Assembly (NCBI GenBank): GCA_017656305.1
Contig: JACDOG010000023.1
Coordinates: forward strand, 1 to 32,198
Source of the DNA: Thermoanaerobacteraceae bacterium
GTDB lineage: Bacteria > Bacillota > JADQBR01
Reading direction: 5' to 3'
Length of the DNA stretch: 32,198 bases
A program made the translations under genes and the position numbers. Position 1 is the first letter of the stretch. Each line of letters opens with the position of its first letter. The notes under the pieces were generated by a model. It did no database searches, was not told where the DNA came from, and was given only the letters and a program-made list of their open reading frames with translations. Below are positions 1 to 7,974 of this stretch, piece after piece.

Positions 1-42
1 GGTACTAGGGCTTAAGCCCTGGGAGAGTAGGTCGCTGCCACA
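1..42 (+). rRNA. rrf: 5S ribosomal RNA, 3' end only
   Basis: The first 42 bases read like the last third of a bacterial 5S rRNA: the GGTACTAGGGCTT/AAGCCCT hairpin followed by GGGAGAGTAGGTCGCTGCCA, the nearly invariant 3' end of the molecule. The 5' part lies outside the window. A hairpin terminator follows at 68-90. In Bacillus subtilis an rRNA operon also precedes csfB, so this is probably the end of a full rRNA operon. The exact 3' end is approximate. Confidence 0.88.
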
Positions 43-67
43 AACTTAATTTTTTGTTTAAATTTTT

Positions 68-98
68 AGCGGAGACCTTTGGTCTCCGCTCTTATTTT
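68..98 (+). terminator. Rho-independent terminator of the rRNA operon
   Basis: A perfect 10-bp stem (68-77 with 81-90, AGCGGAGACC/GGTCTCCGCT) with a 3-base loop is followed by CTTATTTT on the plus strand. It closes the 5S transcript. It lies just past the stop of the convergent EamA gene, but the minus-strand side is followed by A residues, so it is mainly a plus-strand terminator. Confidence 0.85.
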
Positions 99-999
99 AG
101 TCATTACCGGTTGTTATTTCCCGTTTTGGTTCTTTTTCTTGAATTAGTAATAATACGGCAAATATGACCAGAAATAAGCCGATAACTTTTGGTAAGGACA
201 GACTTTCATGTAAAACCAGTACTGCGAGAAACACGGCAACTACCGGTTCCAGGGAGGCAATGATGCTGGCTTTACTGGCTTCTAGTAGGGTTAATCCTTT
301 TATATAGAGAGTATAGGCTAGGGTTGTTCCTAGAGCCAGAAAAATAATATAAAACCAAGTAGATACCGAGTAATTACCTATGTTAAAAGGTGGTCGCACA
401 ATCAGCAGCAATAGGGTTCCGAACCCTAAACCGTAAAACATAACTGTCCAGCGATTGACCTCGCTAACTTTCTTTTTACCGATGACACTGTACAGAGCAT
501 AGGTAAATCCTGCCGTGAGGCCGGCACCAATGCCGGTTGCATTTACTTCCGTCCAATTTACGGTATATCCTCCGATTACAAGGTAACAGCCTGCCAGTGT
601 CGACACAAGAGCCAGCAGCTTGGTTTTGGTCAGGTTTTCCCCAAGAAATACAGCTGAAAGTATGGCCACAAAAGCCGGTGCAGTGTAGAGCAACGTAACT
701 GCTGTAGTTACCGTGGTAAAATGCATGGCTGTTAATAAGGAAATGTTGAACAATCCCACGCCTAAAATGCCGTAAGCCATGAGAGAAGGCAGGTGCTGTC
801 TGTTAAGTTTAATGTGTCGGGGGCTGCGTATTAGGAGAACCAGAGCCAGGGCTACAAATGAGATACCAACTTTACAGGTAGCAAGCGATAAAGGGTCCAT
901 ACCGGACCTGTAAATAAATTTGCTCAAAATGCCTTGAAGGCCCCATAAAGAGGCGGCGGTGGCAACAGTTAGTATTCCCAGCTGACTTTTGGGCAGCAC
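97..999 (-). CDS. EamA/DMT-family permease
   Basis: A 300-residue integral membrane protein of the drug/metabolite transporter superfamily. Ten hydrophobic segments are readable, arranged as two EamA repeats (about residues 8-140 and 155-285); the second repeat ends with the typical 'SLEPVVAVFLAVLVLHE' stretch. The start is GTG at 999, chosen because GAGAGGGGG lies 7 bases upstream on the minus strand. Members export amino acids, metabolites or toxic compounds, and the substrate cannot be told from sequence. It runs towards the 5S gene and is divergent from the deacetylase gene. It is a single-gene unit. Confidence 0.88.
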   Translation of the reverse strand: MLPKSQLGILTVATAASLWGLQGILSKFIYRSGMDPLSLATCKVGISFVALALVLLIRSPRHIKLNRQHLPSLMAYGILGVGLFNISLLTAMHFTTVTTAVTLLYTAPAFVAILSAVFLGENLTKTKLLALVSTLAGCYLVIGGYTVNWTEVNATGIGAGLTAGFTYALYSVIGKKKVSEVNRWTVMFYGLGFGTLLLLIVRPPFNIGNYSVSTWFYIIFLALGTTLAYTLYIKGLTLLEASKASIIASLEPVVAVFLAVLVLHESLSLPKVIGLFLVIFAVLLLIQEKEPKREITTGND

Positions 1000-1126
1000 A
1001 TTTTATCCCCCTCTCCGAGTGTTTCTATCTTATCACATGATGCATACCAGCAACAATATTTTTGCCAGTAATAACTGCTTCAGCAGCGGAATAATAATTC
1101 AATAAGGATTTGGGAGGGGGATTGGT

Positions 1127-1894
1127 ATGATCATTATCCTTAAAGGGAATACTCGTAAGCTTGTTGGATTTATTGCTTTTCTGATTATTTTCGGCGTCTT
1201 TACTTTAGTAGTGAAGCCTCCGCTGGCAGTATTAACCACTAACAGCAACAAGCTGCGTCCCATATACCGGGTCAATACCGGTGGCGAGAAAAAGATTGCC
1301 ATTAGTTTTGATGCCTGCTGGGGAGCCGAGTACACGGATGAGATTTTGGCAAAGTTAAAAGAGCATAATATTAAGACTACATTCTTTCTGGTCAACATCT
1401 GGTTGAAAGACTATCCGGAAGTAGCAAAAAAAATTGCGGAAGAGGGGCATGAAATAGGACTGCACTCCACGACGCACCCCCACTTTACCAGTCTTAGCGA
1501 AGAGCAGATGAAACGGGAGTTGCAAAAAAACCATGAAATGATCGAGGAAGTAACGGGCTATCGCCCGCGGCTGTTTCGTCCGCCTTTTGGCGATTACAAT
1601 AACAAGGTAATAGAGGTAAGCCGGTCCCTCGGGTATCACGTGATTCAGTGGGATGTCGATTCTCTGGACTGGAAAGACATAAGTGCGAGACAGATTTATG
1701 ACAGGGTCACCCGTCAGGTAAAACCTGGTTCTATAGTATTGTTTCACAATAATGGCAAACATACTGCCGAAGCTTTGGAACCCATTATAAAAACACTAAA
1801 GGAACAGGGTTATGACATAGTACCCGTATCGGAACTGCTGTTACCGGGGGACTATTATGTGGACCACCAGGGGGAACAGCAGAGGAAAGATTAG
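1127..1894 (+). CDS. pdaB: Polysaccharide deacetylase, PdaB-like
   Basis: A 255-residue NodB-homology deacetylase anchored by one N-terminal hydrophobic helix (about residues 12-30) with an extracytoplasmic catalytic domain (about 60-240). The family motifs are in order: SFDACWG (normally TFDDGP), HSTTHPHF with the two metal histidines, RPPFGDYN, DVDSLDW, and IVLFHNN. The second Asp of motif 1 is replaced by Ala, as in B. subtilis PdaB (FDISWG), a sporulation protein needed to maintain spores. The start is ATG with GGGAGGGGG at 1112-1120. The next gene is the sporulation gene gin. The PdaB assignment rests on motif 1, size and neighbours; a vegetative deacetylase cannot be excluded. Confidence 0.82.
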   Translation: MIIILKGNTRKLVGFIAFLIIFGVFTLVVKPPLAVLTTNSNKLRPIYRVNTGGEKKIAISFDACWGAEYTDEILAKLKEHNIKTTFFLVNIWLKDYPEVAKKIAEEGHEIGLHSTTHPHFTSLSEEQMKRELQKNHEMIEEVTGYRPRLFRPPFGDYNNKVIEVSRSLGYHVIQWDVDSLDWKDISARQIYDRVTRQVKPGSIVLFHNNGKHTAEALEPIIKTLKEQGYDIVPVSELLLPGDYYVDHQGEQQRKD

Positions 1895-2049
1895 AAATAT
1901 CATCGGGACAGCCAACCAATTGAGGTATATTACAAATAATATATGGAAATAATTGTAATAACAATATTTGTTGCATTCCATTTAAGACAGACACTTTTTT
2001 AACTGTGCAGGAATAGTATTAAAATAAGCCTATTTTGGTTGGTGATAAT

Positions 2050-2232
2050 ATGGGAAAGCTGTTGCCCGTGTGCCTAGTTTGTAAAAAAACCCCGGACCAG
2101 GGAATAGGTGAAGGACTATTCATTAACAATCAATTCATTTGCGAATTGTGTGAGAGGGAAATTGTCAATTTGACATCCGGAAGTGATCGTTACGATTATA
2201 TACTACACTCGTTAAAGAGTATTTGGGTGTAA
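2050..2232 (+). CDS. csfB: Gin/CsfB, anti-sigma-G factor
   Basis: A 60-residue protein with two CxxC pairs (CLVC near the N-terminus, CELCE in the middle) and a C-terminal block ending in LKSI. The spacing and the FIC-x2-CER and S-D-x-Y motifs match B. subtilis Gin/CsfB, a small zinc protein made in the forespore that inhibits sigma-G (and sigma-E) until engulfment is complete. ATG 2050 is preferred to an in-frame TTG at 2035 because GGTGAT (2041-2046) sits directly before it. It occupies the same position relative to tmk as in Bacillus. An intrinsic terminator follows immediately. Confidence 0.86.
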   Translation: MGKLLPVCLVCKKTPDQGIGEGLFINNQFICELCEREIVNLTSGSDRYDYILHSLKSIWV

Positions 2233-2237
2233 TAAAG

Positions 2238-2269
2238 AGCCTGTTGACAGCTTGTTACAGGCTTTTTTT
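2238..2269 (+). terminator. Intrinsic terminator after gin
   Basis: AGCCTGT (2238-2244) pairs with ACAGGCT (2257-2263) around a 12-base loop and runs into seven T residues. It starts 5 bases after the gin stop codon. Confidence 0.82.
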
Positions 2270-2278
2270 GATATCTTG

Positions 2279-2500
2279 TTAAATTTTTTCTGTTTGGTAT
2301 TTTCTTAACCGGTAGCGAAAATGTGCTTTTTGCAGGTCGGTTCGCAATTGCTGCAATTTCCACATGTCTATTCCCATGGACCTGCTGATTTCTTGATCGG
2401 TACGGCCATGTTTCCAGGCCCTTATAATGGGACCTATTTCCACGCGGTATTTCTTGGATAGTGCTTTTTCGTCTACATATGCTGGCAGGCGAGAACGCAT
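2279..2500 (-). CDS. Small helix-turn-helix protein, unknown
   Basis: A 73-residue basic protein read on the minus strand. An upstream extension to 2584 is open, but ATG 2500 has a perfect GAGGTGAT Shine-Dalgarno at 2513-2506 with 5 bases spacing, so this start is preferred. Residues about 27-55 (RAWKHGRTDQEISRSMGIDMWKLQQLR) look like a helix-turn-helix, and the C-terminus is rich in Arg and Lys. I do not recognise a named family. It is divergent from the decarboxylase gene, and two copies of GCACCCGG lie 22 bp apart upstream of it (2531-2538 and 2553-2560). It could be a local DNA-binding regulator. Confidence 0.62.
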   Translation of the reverse strand: MRSRLPAYVDEKALSKKYRVEIGPIIRAWKHGRTDQEISRSMGIDMWKLQQLRTDLQKAHFRYRLRKYQTEKI

Positions 2501-2648
2501 TTTTATCACCTCAAAGCTATTTTTTGTTTTGCACCCGGCTTGTATGTATCTGGCACCCGGTCTATTTCTAGCAGTTTTTATCAACTTATGTTAAAATTAC
2601 AATCAAATACAAATTCTTAAAAACCACCGTTGAAAGGTGTTTTTAAAG

Positions 2649-4100
2649 TTGAAAATACAAACACCCCTAATAGATGTTCTGGAAAGATATGTTTCCGAGG
2701 AATATTACCAGTTGCACACACCCGGCCACAAACAGGGGAAATTTTTTTGCCCGGGTTTTCGAGAGAGAATGGGACAAGTTTTACCCTTTGATTTGACGGA
2801 AGTTCCCGGATTGGATGATTTGCACAGCCCGGAGGGTGTAATTGCTCGCAGTCAAGAACAGGCGGCGGCTCTATATGGTGCATACAAGACATTTTATTCA
2901 GTGCAGGGTGCGAGTACGGGAATTCATGCTGCTATTTTTGCCCTGGGTTCGCCGGGAAAGGATTTTATCATATCCCGCCACGCTCATCGCAGCGTTTATG
3001 CAGGTATGGTGCTGACCGGGTGTATACCGCGGTATTTGCCACCTAAAATAGATAGGTACTGGGGAATTATTTTGGGCACCGATGTTGATGGTGCAGCGGA
3101 TATAATAGCAAAATCCGGCGCTGCGCCGGCGTTAATTACATCTCCTTCTTATGAAGGGGTGGTGATACCGCTGGCACAGCTGATAGCACTTTTACGGAGG
3201 CAGGGTTCTGAAATAGCCGTAGATGAAGCGCATGGGGCACATTTTCCCTTTAACTCCGAGTTGCCCGCATCAGCGCTGGAATTGAAGGCTGATATAGTCA
3301 TACACGGCAGTCATAAGACGCTGCCCACCCTGACGCAAACAGCCATGATTCACGCTAATAACGAAAAAACCGCGCGGCGCCTGGCTGCTTTTCTAGATTT
3401 GCTGCAAACCACCAGCCCGTCTTATATCCTGCTGGCGGCACTGGATAGTGCTCAGGCTTATCTGCATGAACGGGGTCATGAGGACTGGGCTGCAGCGGTG
3501 CAGCGTGCAGAAGATTTAAGAGACTTTATCCGCCAGGTACCTGTATTTGAACTGCTTGAGGAAGAATATATCCAGGAGCAGGGCATGGCTGCTCTGGACA
3601 AAACCAGAATTGTATTTGGAGCCAGGGGAATATCAGGGTTTCATTTGGCCAACTTAATGCGGGAAGTTAAACTTCAAGTGGAACTTGCGGGATTGCGTCA
3701 CGTGGTCATGATTATAACTCCCGGCGATACTGGAGATGCAGTATTACTTGTTAAAAAACGCCTGCAGCAAGTTGCCGAGAGGGTTAAACACGAAGCGAAA
3801 TATGAAGCATTGCTCCATTCTATGGCAATAAATCTTGCGGACGCTTTTGACCAACCGGAAGTATTACTTAACCCGAGGGAAGTAACTTTTAGCAGTACTC
3901 GAGAAGTTAGTCTCCAAGAAGCTGTTGGAGCTGTAGCTGCAGAACCGGTTATTCCGTACCCGCCCGGAATTCCTCTTGTTGCGCCGGGAGAAAAAATTAC
4001 CGGTGATGTTTTAGAAGGAATATTGAATTTAAAAAAATTGGGTTTCAAGTTTCAGGGGCCTATGGACAGGAAACTTAAAAAAATCAAAATTGTAGACTAA
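2649..4100 (+). CDS. Orn/Lys/Arg decarboxylase family, YaaO-like
   Basis: A 483-residue fold-type I PLP enzyme. The N-terminal 'HTPGHKQG' block, the 'DEAHGAHF' motif (Asp contacting the pyridine nitrogen) and 'HGSHKTLPTLTQ' with the Schiff-base Lys at about residue 223 are all present, followed by the C-terminal decarboxylase domain (about 370-480, 'VIPYPPGIPL'). These enzymes decarboxylate arginine, lysine or ornithine to polyamines; the substrate cannot be decided here. B. subtilis yaaO occupies the same place before tmk. Start choice: TTG 2649 lies 9 bases after AAAGGTG, while an in-frame GTG at 2637 overlaps that site. The ribosome site is inside an imperfect hairpin (2619-2644). tmk begins 10 bases downstream, so the genes are probably co-transcribed. 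Confidence 0.9.
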   Translation: MKIQTPLIDVLERYVSEEYYQLHTPGHKQGKFFCPGFRERMGQVLPFDLTEVPGLDDLHSPEGVIARSQEQAAALYGAYKTFYSVQGASTGIHAAIFALGSPGKDFIISRHAHRSVYAGMVLTGCIPRYLPPKIDRYWGIILGTDVDGAADIIAKSGAAPALITSPSYEGVVIPLAQLIALLRRQGSEIAVDEAHGAHFPFNSELPASALELKADIVIHGSHKTLPTLTQTAMIHANNEKTARRLAAFLDLLQTTSPSYILLAALDSAQAYLHERGHEDWAAAVQRAEDLRDFIRQVPVFELLEEEYIQEQGMAALDKTRIVFGARGISGFHLANLMREVKLQVELAGLRHVVMIITPGDTGDAVLLVKKRLQQVAERVKHEAKYEALLHSMAINLADAFDQPEVLLNPREVTFSSTREVSLQEAVGAVAAEPVIPYPPGIPLVAPGEKITGDVLEGILNLKKLGFKFQGPMDRKLKKIKIVD

Positions 4101-4110
4101 TGGAGGGCTT

Positions 4111-4770
4111 ATGAGCGGCTTTTTTATTACTTTTGAAGGACCGGATGGTGCCGGCAAGACTACGCAAATCAATAAGGTAGCTGGGAAATTGCGGCAGCTG
4201 GGAAAAAAAGTTGCGGTCACGCGGGAGCCTGGTGGTACCAAACTGGGTGAAGCCATCCGCAACATCCTGCTGGACCCCCAGCAAAACAACTTGTGCAGTG
4301 AAGCAGAAGTGCTGCTATATGCAGCTGCCCGTGCTCAGCATGTAGTGGAGGTTATCAAACCGGCGTTGGCCGAAGGAAAGATTGTTTTATGCGACCGTTT
4401 TTTGGATTCCAGTATTGCTTACCAGGGTTTTGGCAGAAAATTGAACCTGGATATTATTCAGACGGTAAACCGCTATGCCGTTGCTGGTATCAAACCGGAC
4501 CTGACAGTTTTACTGGATGTGCCGGTGACGGTGGGCTTGCAGCGGATAAAAAGCAAGGGCGGTTTAGATCGTATCGAGAGCGAGAAGCTGGTATTCCACG
4601 AACAAGTAAGACAGGGCTTTTACCAACTCAGCCGGCAGGAGCCTGACAGGTTCAGGGTGATTGATGCCAGCCGGCCGGTAGATGTGGTGTCACGGCAGGT
4701 GTGGCAGGTTGTCGCGGAACGTTTAGGAGATTTGCAGTATGAAGATGATAATCACGGTGGTACAGGATAA
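4111..4770 (+). CDS. tmk: Thymidylate kinase
   Basis: A 219-residue dTMP kinase that converts dTMP to dTDP for DNA synthesis. The P-loop 'EGPDGAGKTTQ' is at residues 9-19, the DR[E/Y]-type 'TREPGG' near 36-41, and 'DRFLDSSIAYQG' near 95. Length matches the family (about 205-220). The start is ATG with GGAGGG 6 bases upstream. The 3' end overlaps the broken darA gene by 32 bases, and darA keeps its own ribosome site inside tmk. This is the same tmk-darA-holB order as in Bacillus. Confidence 0.95.
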   Translation: MSGFFITFEGPDGAGKTTQINKVAGKLRQLGKKVAVTREPGGTKLGEAIRNILLDPQQNNLCSEAEVLLYAAARAQHVVEVIKPALAEGKIVLCDRFLDSSIAYQGFGRKLNLDIIQTVNRYAVAGIKPDLTVLLDVPVTVGLQRIKSKGGLDRIESEKLVFHEQVRQGFYQLSRQEPDRFRVIDASRPVDVVSRQVWQVVAERLGDLQYEDDNHGGTG

Positions 4771-5056
4771 GGACGCCGGCAGTCTCTTATGGCTAAAGGC
4801 TTTTCTGTCACCAAGTTGGCCAGCAGCGGGGGCTTTTTAAAGGAAGGGAATACCACCTTGCTAATTGGTGTTGCTGCTGGACAGGTGGATGAAGTAATTG
4901 ATATTATAAAAGAGGTGTATCCTTCACGGGAACAGGTTACTTCACCGGTGTCACCCGTGGCGGGGCCGAACAATAATTATGCCTTATCCTATAGAAGTAC
5001 CTGTAGGTGGGGCGGTTATCTTTGTTCTGGATGTGGAAAAATATGTTAAGATTTGA
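4739..5056 (+). pseudogene. darA: DarA/YaaQ c-di-AMP-binding PII-like protein, two frameshifts
   Basis: The DUF970 (DarA/PstA) family sequence is readable, but in three pieces. Frame A gives the start MKMIITVVQDKDAGSL from ATG 4739 with a good TAGGAGAT site. A shift near 4787-4790 moves to another frame for MAKGFSVTKLASSGGFL through SPVAGPNNN, and a second shift near 4975-4979 returns to frame A for MPYPIEVPVGGAVIFVLDV to the TGA at 5054. Compared with B. subtilis YaaQ the first site lacks about 10 nt and the second has about 1 nt extra. Without correction, frame A stops near 4840. Intact members bind cyclic di-AMP as trimers. It may be a true pseudogene or a sequencing/assembly artefact, since all three segments remain highly conserved. 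Confidence 0.85.
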
Positions 5057-6020
5057 TATAGTAGAGACGCAAGCGTCTGTTTGGGACAAGCTGAAAAAAG
5101 TTATTACGGGGGAACAGGTGGCTCATGCTTACCTGTTTCAGGGACCCGTAGGGGCTGGGAAGGAAGACACAGCATATCTATTTGCCGCTTCCCTAAATTG
5201 CCTGGCTCCTGCAGGCGGAGTGGCCTGTGGCAGCTGTTCCTCCTGCCAGAAGGTGGTTCACGGAAACCATCCTAATATACATGTGATCAGCCCGGATGGT
5301 GCGTTCATAAAATTGCAGCAAATGAAGGAACTGAAAAAAAGCATATTTTTACGACAGGTGGACGCAGGCTATCAGGTGGTTATTGTTTTGCAGGCGGACA
5401 AAATGACTCCGGAGACAGCAAACAGCATGTTAAAAATACTGGAGGAACCGCCGCAAAGAACGGTATTTATTTTGGTTGCCAATAACAACTGGGCGTTATT
5501 GCCTACCGTTGTATCACGCTGCCAGAAACTGTCTTTTAAGTCTTTATCGATCGAAGAACGAGCCCGGGTACTGGCCGGTGAAGTGAGCTGTGACGCTGCC
5601 GGTGCAGCTGTAGTGCTGCGGCTGGCCAACGGCAATGAAACAACTGCCCGGGAAATGATTGAAGAAGGGATTTTAGAACTGCGGGACAGAGTGATACACC
5701 AGGCAGCCGGCATAGCCAAACTCAACGCGGCCGATGCGTTGTTTTTAGCGGAGGAATGGGCGAAAAGTGACCCGGAAATTGTGCTAAAAATACTGCTACT
5801 GTGGTATCGCGACCTGGAGGTATGGAAGAAAACAGGTGCGGAAAGTCTAATAGTAAATCAGGATAAGTTGGATGCGTTAAAGAAAGCTGCGGAACAGATA
5901 GAAGAACCCCAGGAGATAATAGATATACTGTTGCTGGCACAGCAGGCTTTGGTGCATAACGCCAACAAACAGTTAGCCATGGAAAACATGCTGTTGCAAT
6001 GGGTTAAGGCTTGCGGTTAA
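5043..6020 (+). CDS. holB: DNA polymerase III delta' subunit
   Basis: A 325-residue clamp-loader subunit of the AAA+ superfamily. The degenerate P-loop 'QGPVGAGKEDTA' follows about 25 residues in; a four-Cys zinc module is at C53, C62, C65 and C68; the sensor/arginine region 'LEEPPQRTVF' and the 'SRC' motif (VVSRCQKL) are present. It helps load the beta sliding clamp in the replisome. ATG 5043 is chosen because it gives the usual short N-terminus; it overlaps the darA stop by 14 bases and has only a weak GGATGTGG upstream, which suggests translational coupling. yaaR, present between darA and holB in Bacillus, is missing. Confidence 0.92.
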   Translation: MLRFDIVETQASVWDKLKKVITGEQVAHAYLFQGPVGAGKEDTAYLFAASLNCLAPAGGVACGSCSSCQKVVHGNHPNIHVISPDGAFIKLQQMKELKKSIFLRQVDAGYQVVIVLQADKMTPETANSMLKILEEPPQRTVFILVANNNWALLPTVVSRCQKLSFKSLSIEERARVLAGEVSCDAAGAAVVLRLANGNETTAREMIEEGILELRDRVIHQAAGIAKLNAADALFLAEEWAKSDPEIVLKILLLWYRDLEVWKKTGAESLIVNQDKLDALKKAAEQIEEPQEIIDILLLAQQALVHNANKQLAMENMLLQWVKACG

Positions 6021-6078
6021 ATACCTTTTAAATTTTTTCGATACTGGCTGGAATGGCCTGAGAATAGGGGGCTTGTTA

Positions 6079-6894
6079 GTGGTAAAGGTAGTAGGCGTTC
6101 GTTTTAAAAAAGCTGGAAAAATATATTACTTTGACCCTGACGGGAATGAGCTGGAGGTTGGGGACAAAGTTATCGTGGAAACTTCCCGTGGGATAGAGTA
6201 CGGCGAGGTCGTGGTAGCACCAAAGGCAGTTGACGAGGAGGAGATTGTGACTCCTTTGAAAAAAGTCATTCGCAAGGCCACTAAAGAAGATGAAAAAAAA
6301 GTGAAAGAAAATGAACAGAAAGAGAAAGAGGCTTTTAATATCTGTTTGAAGAAAATTGAAGAACATGGTCTGCCGATGAAATTGGTTGACGTGGAATACA
6401 CCTTTGATGTCAGCAAGATAATCTTTTACTTTACTGCTGATGGGCGGGTAGATTTTCGTGAGCTGGTAAGAGACCTGGCCTCCATTTTCCGCACGCGAAT
6501 AGAATTGCGGCAGATAGGCGTCCGCGATGAAGCGAAAATGATTGGCGGGATCAGTACGTGCGGGCGTGTGTTGTGCTGCAAGTCGTTTCTTGGCGATTTT
6601 GACCCTGTTTCCATTCGTATGGCAAAAGAACAAAACCTGTCTTTAAATCCCAACAAAATTTCTGGCATTTGCGGGCGGCTCATGTGTTGCCTGCGCTATG
6701 AAAATGAAAACTACAAACAGCTAAAGCCCCTGTTTCCTGATAACGGGGCAACGGTATTAACTCCTAAAGGTGAAGGAAAGGTGGTAAATGCCAACATTTT
6801 AAAGGAAACAGTATTGGTGCAGCTGGTAGCGGACAATCATATTGAAGAGTTTTCCTTAAAAGATATTAAGGAGAAAAAGGAAAAAGACCAGTAA
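6079..6894 (+). CDS. ricT: PSP1-domain protein RicT (YaaT)
   Basis: A 271-residue protein with the PSP1 C-terminal domain (about residues 60-145) followed by the cysteine-rich region 'CGRVLCCKSFL' and 'CGRLMCCLRYEN', which matches the conserved cysteines of RicT. In B. subtilis RicT forms the Y-complex with RicA and RicF, carries iron-sulfur clusters and modulates RNase Y-dependent mRNA processing, sporulation and biofilm formation. The C-terminus is very Lys/Glu rich. GTG 6079 is preferred to TTG 6073 because GGGGG at 6067-6071 is 7 bases before it. It sits between holB and yabA as in Bacillus, probably in one operon from the decarboxylase to rsmI. Confidence 0.92.
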   Translation: MVKVVGVRFKKAGKIYYFDPDGNELEVGDKVIVETSRGIEYGEVVVAPKAVDEEEIVTPLKKVIRKATKEDEKKVKENEQKEKEAFNICLKKIEEHGLPMKLVDVEYTFDVSKIIFYFTADGRVDFRELVRDLASIFRTRIELRQIGVRDEAKMIGGISTCGRVLCCKSFLGDFDPVSIRMAKEQNLSLNPNKISGICGRLMCCLRYENENYKQLKPLFPDNGATVLTPKGEGKVVNANILKETVLVQLVADNHIEEFSLKDIKEKKEKDQ

Positions 6895-6924
6895 GGGTTG
6901 AGCTCCGGTTTAAGGGGGAAGGTA

Positions 6925-7206
6925 ATGAAAATTACGGAAAAGTTAATACAAGTGGAAGAACAGCTAAGCAAGCTCCTGTCAGAAGTGCAGGAGCTGAAAA
7001 TGCAAGTGTATGCCCTGGAAGAACAAAACGAAACCTTACGCAAGAAACTTTACGAAAAAAAGGATACCGGGGAAGGCTTTGGGAATCTGGCACGCCTTTA
7101 CGAAGAAGGTTTTCATATTTGCCCGGCGCATTTCGGGCGCTACCGGAACGAGGGTGAGGGGTGCCTGTTTTGTATGAGCTTTTTGAAAAAGGGGGAATCG
7201 AGGTAA
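6925..7206 (+). CDS. yabA: Replication initiation control protein YabA
   Basis: A 93-residue protein with an N-terminal leucine-zipper-like coiled coil (about 1-50) and a C-terminal zinc-binding part with the signature 'HICPAHFG' then 'CLFCMSFL' (one His and three Cys). In B. subtilis YabA binds DnaA and DnaN and represses initiation of chromosome replication. An upstream TTG at 6898 is open, but ATG 6925 has AAGGGGGAAGG just before it and gives the family's normal start. It is shorter than B. subtilis YabA (119 residues) because the linker between zipper and zinc module is reduced. Confidence 0.92.
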   Translation: MKITEKLIQVEEQLSKLLSEVQELKMQVYALEEQNETLRKKLYEKKDTGEGFGNLARLYEEGFHICPAHFGRYRNEGEGCLFCMSFLKKGESR

Positions 7207-7212
7207 CAGATA

Positions 7213-7974
7213 ATGAAGACAGAGGAATTGACGTTGGATGATTTATTAATAAGGGGCCGTAAAATGTGGCAGCCCAAGAAAGGCTACCGGATGGGGCTGG
7301 ACACGGTACTGTTGGCCCATTTTGCTACAGTATTTCCGGGTAATACGGTTGCTGACTTGGGTACCGGGGTCGGTGCTCTGCCTCTTATTCTGACTGCCCG
7401 AGCGGCGGACCTGAAGGTATGGGCTGTGGAAATCCAGGAACCTCTGGCGGAACTGGCACGGGAAAACATGCGGTTAAATAACCTTACGGGGAACGTAAAC
7501 ATCGTGCCGGGGGATTTGACCACCATTGCTGAACGGTGGCAACAGGGCAGTTTTCACCTGGTGGTTTCCAACCCACCCTACCGCAAACCTGGCAGCGGCA
7601 AAGGGAGTCCTTCTGCCAGCAAGCGTATTGCCACGGAGGAAATATACTGCACGTTATCTCAAGTAGTGGCCACGGCCCGGAAGTTGTTGCGGCCTAAAGG
7701 AAGATTTGCCCTGGTGCACAAACCCGGGCGACTGGGAGAAATAATAGAACAGTTTGTCGAGTGTGACCTGCAGCCGGTAAGGCTGCGTTTTGTTCATCCC
7801 CGGGTAACGGCTGAGGCCAGCCTGGTGTTAATTGAAGGAGAAAAGGACAGTCGCAGGGAGTTAACTGTGGAAAAACCGGTGGTAGTTTATAATAATGAAG
7901 GGGAATACACGGAGGAAATGAAACAGATTTTTTATCCTGAGAAGTCAGGAGTCAAAAGTCAGGAGCCAGAATAA
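7213..7974 (+). CDS. yabB: tRNA1(Val) (adenine37-N6)-methyltransferase-like YabB
   Basis: A 253-residue class I SAM-dependent methyltransferase. Motif I 'VADLGTGVGALPL' is at about residues 43-55, and the amino-methyltransferase motif NPPY is at 120-123. This is the TrmN6/YabB family that makes m6A37 in tRNA1(Val). The start is ATG 7213 with GAGGT 9 bases upstream, 6 bases after yabA. The last residues (KSGVKSQEPE) are encoded by a short repeat-type DNA (7942-7965) and look like a recent extension. In Bacillus the GIY-YIG gene yazA follows; here it is absent. Confidence 0.88.
   Translation: MKTEELTLDDLLIRGRKMWQPKKGYRMGLDTVLLAHFATVFPGNTVADLGTGVGALPLILTARAADLKVWAVEIQEPLAELARENMRLNNLTGNVNIVPGDLTTIAERWQQGSFHLVVSNPPYRKPGSGKGSPSASKRIATEEIYCTLSQVVATARKLLRPKGRFALVHKPGRLGEIIEQFVECDLQPVRLRFVHPRVTAEASLVLIEGEKDSRRELTVEKPVVVYNNEGEYTEEMKQIFYPEKSGVKSQEPE

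Noticed and set aside
4789-5049. The middle darA frame as an independent 86-residue protein
   Set aside because: It lacks the first beta strand and the conserved C-terminal strands of the family, which are present in the other frame on both sides; a frameshifted darA explains all three segments.
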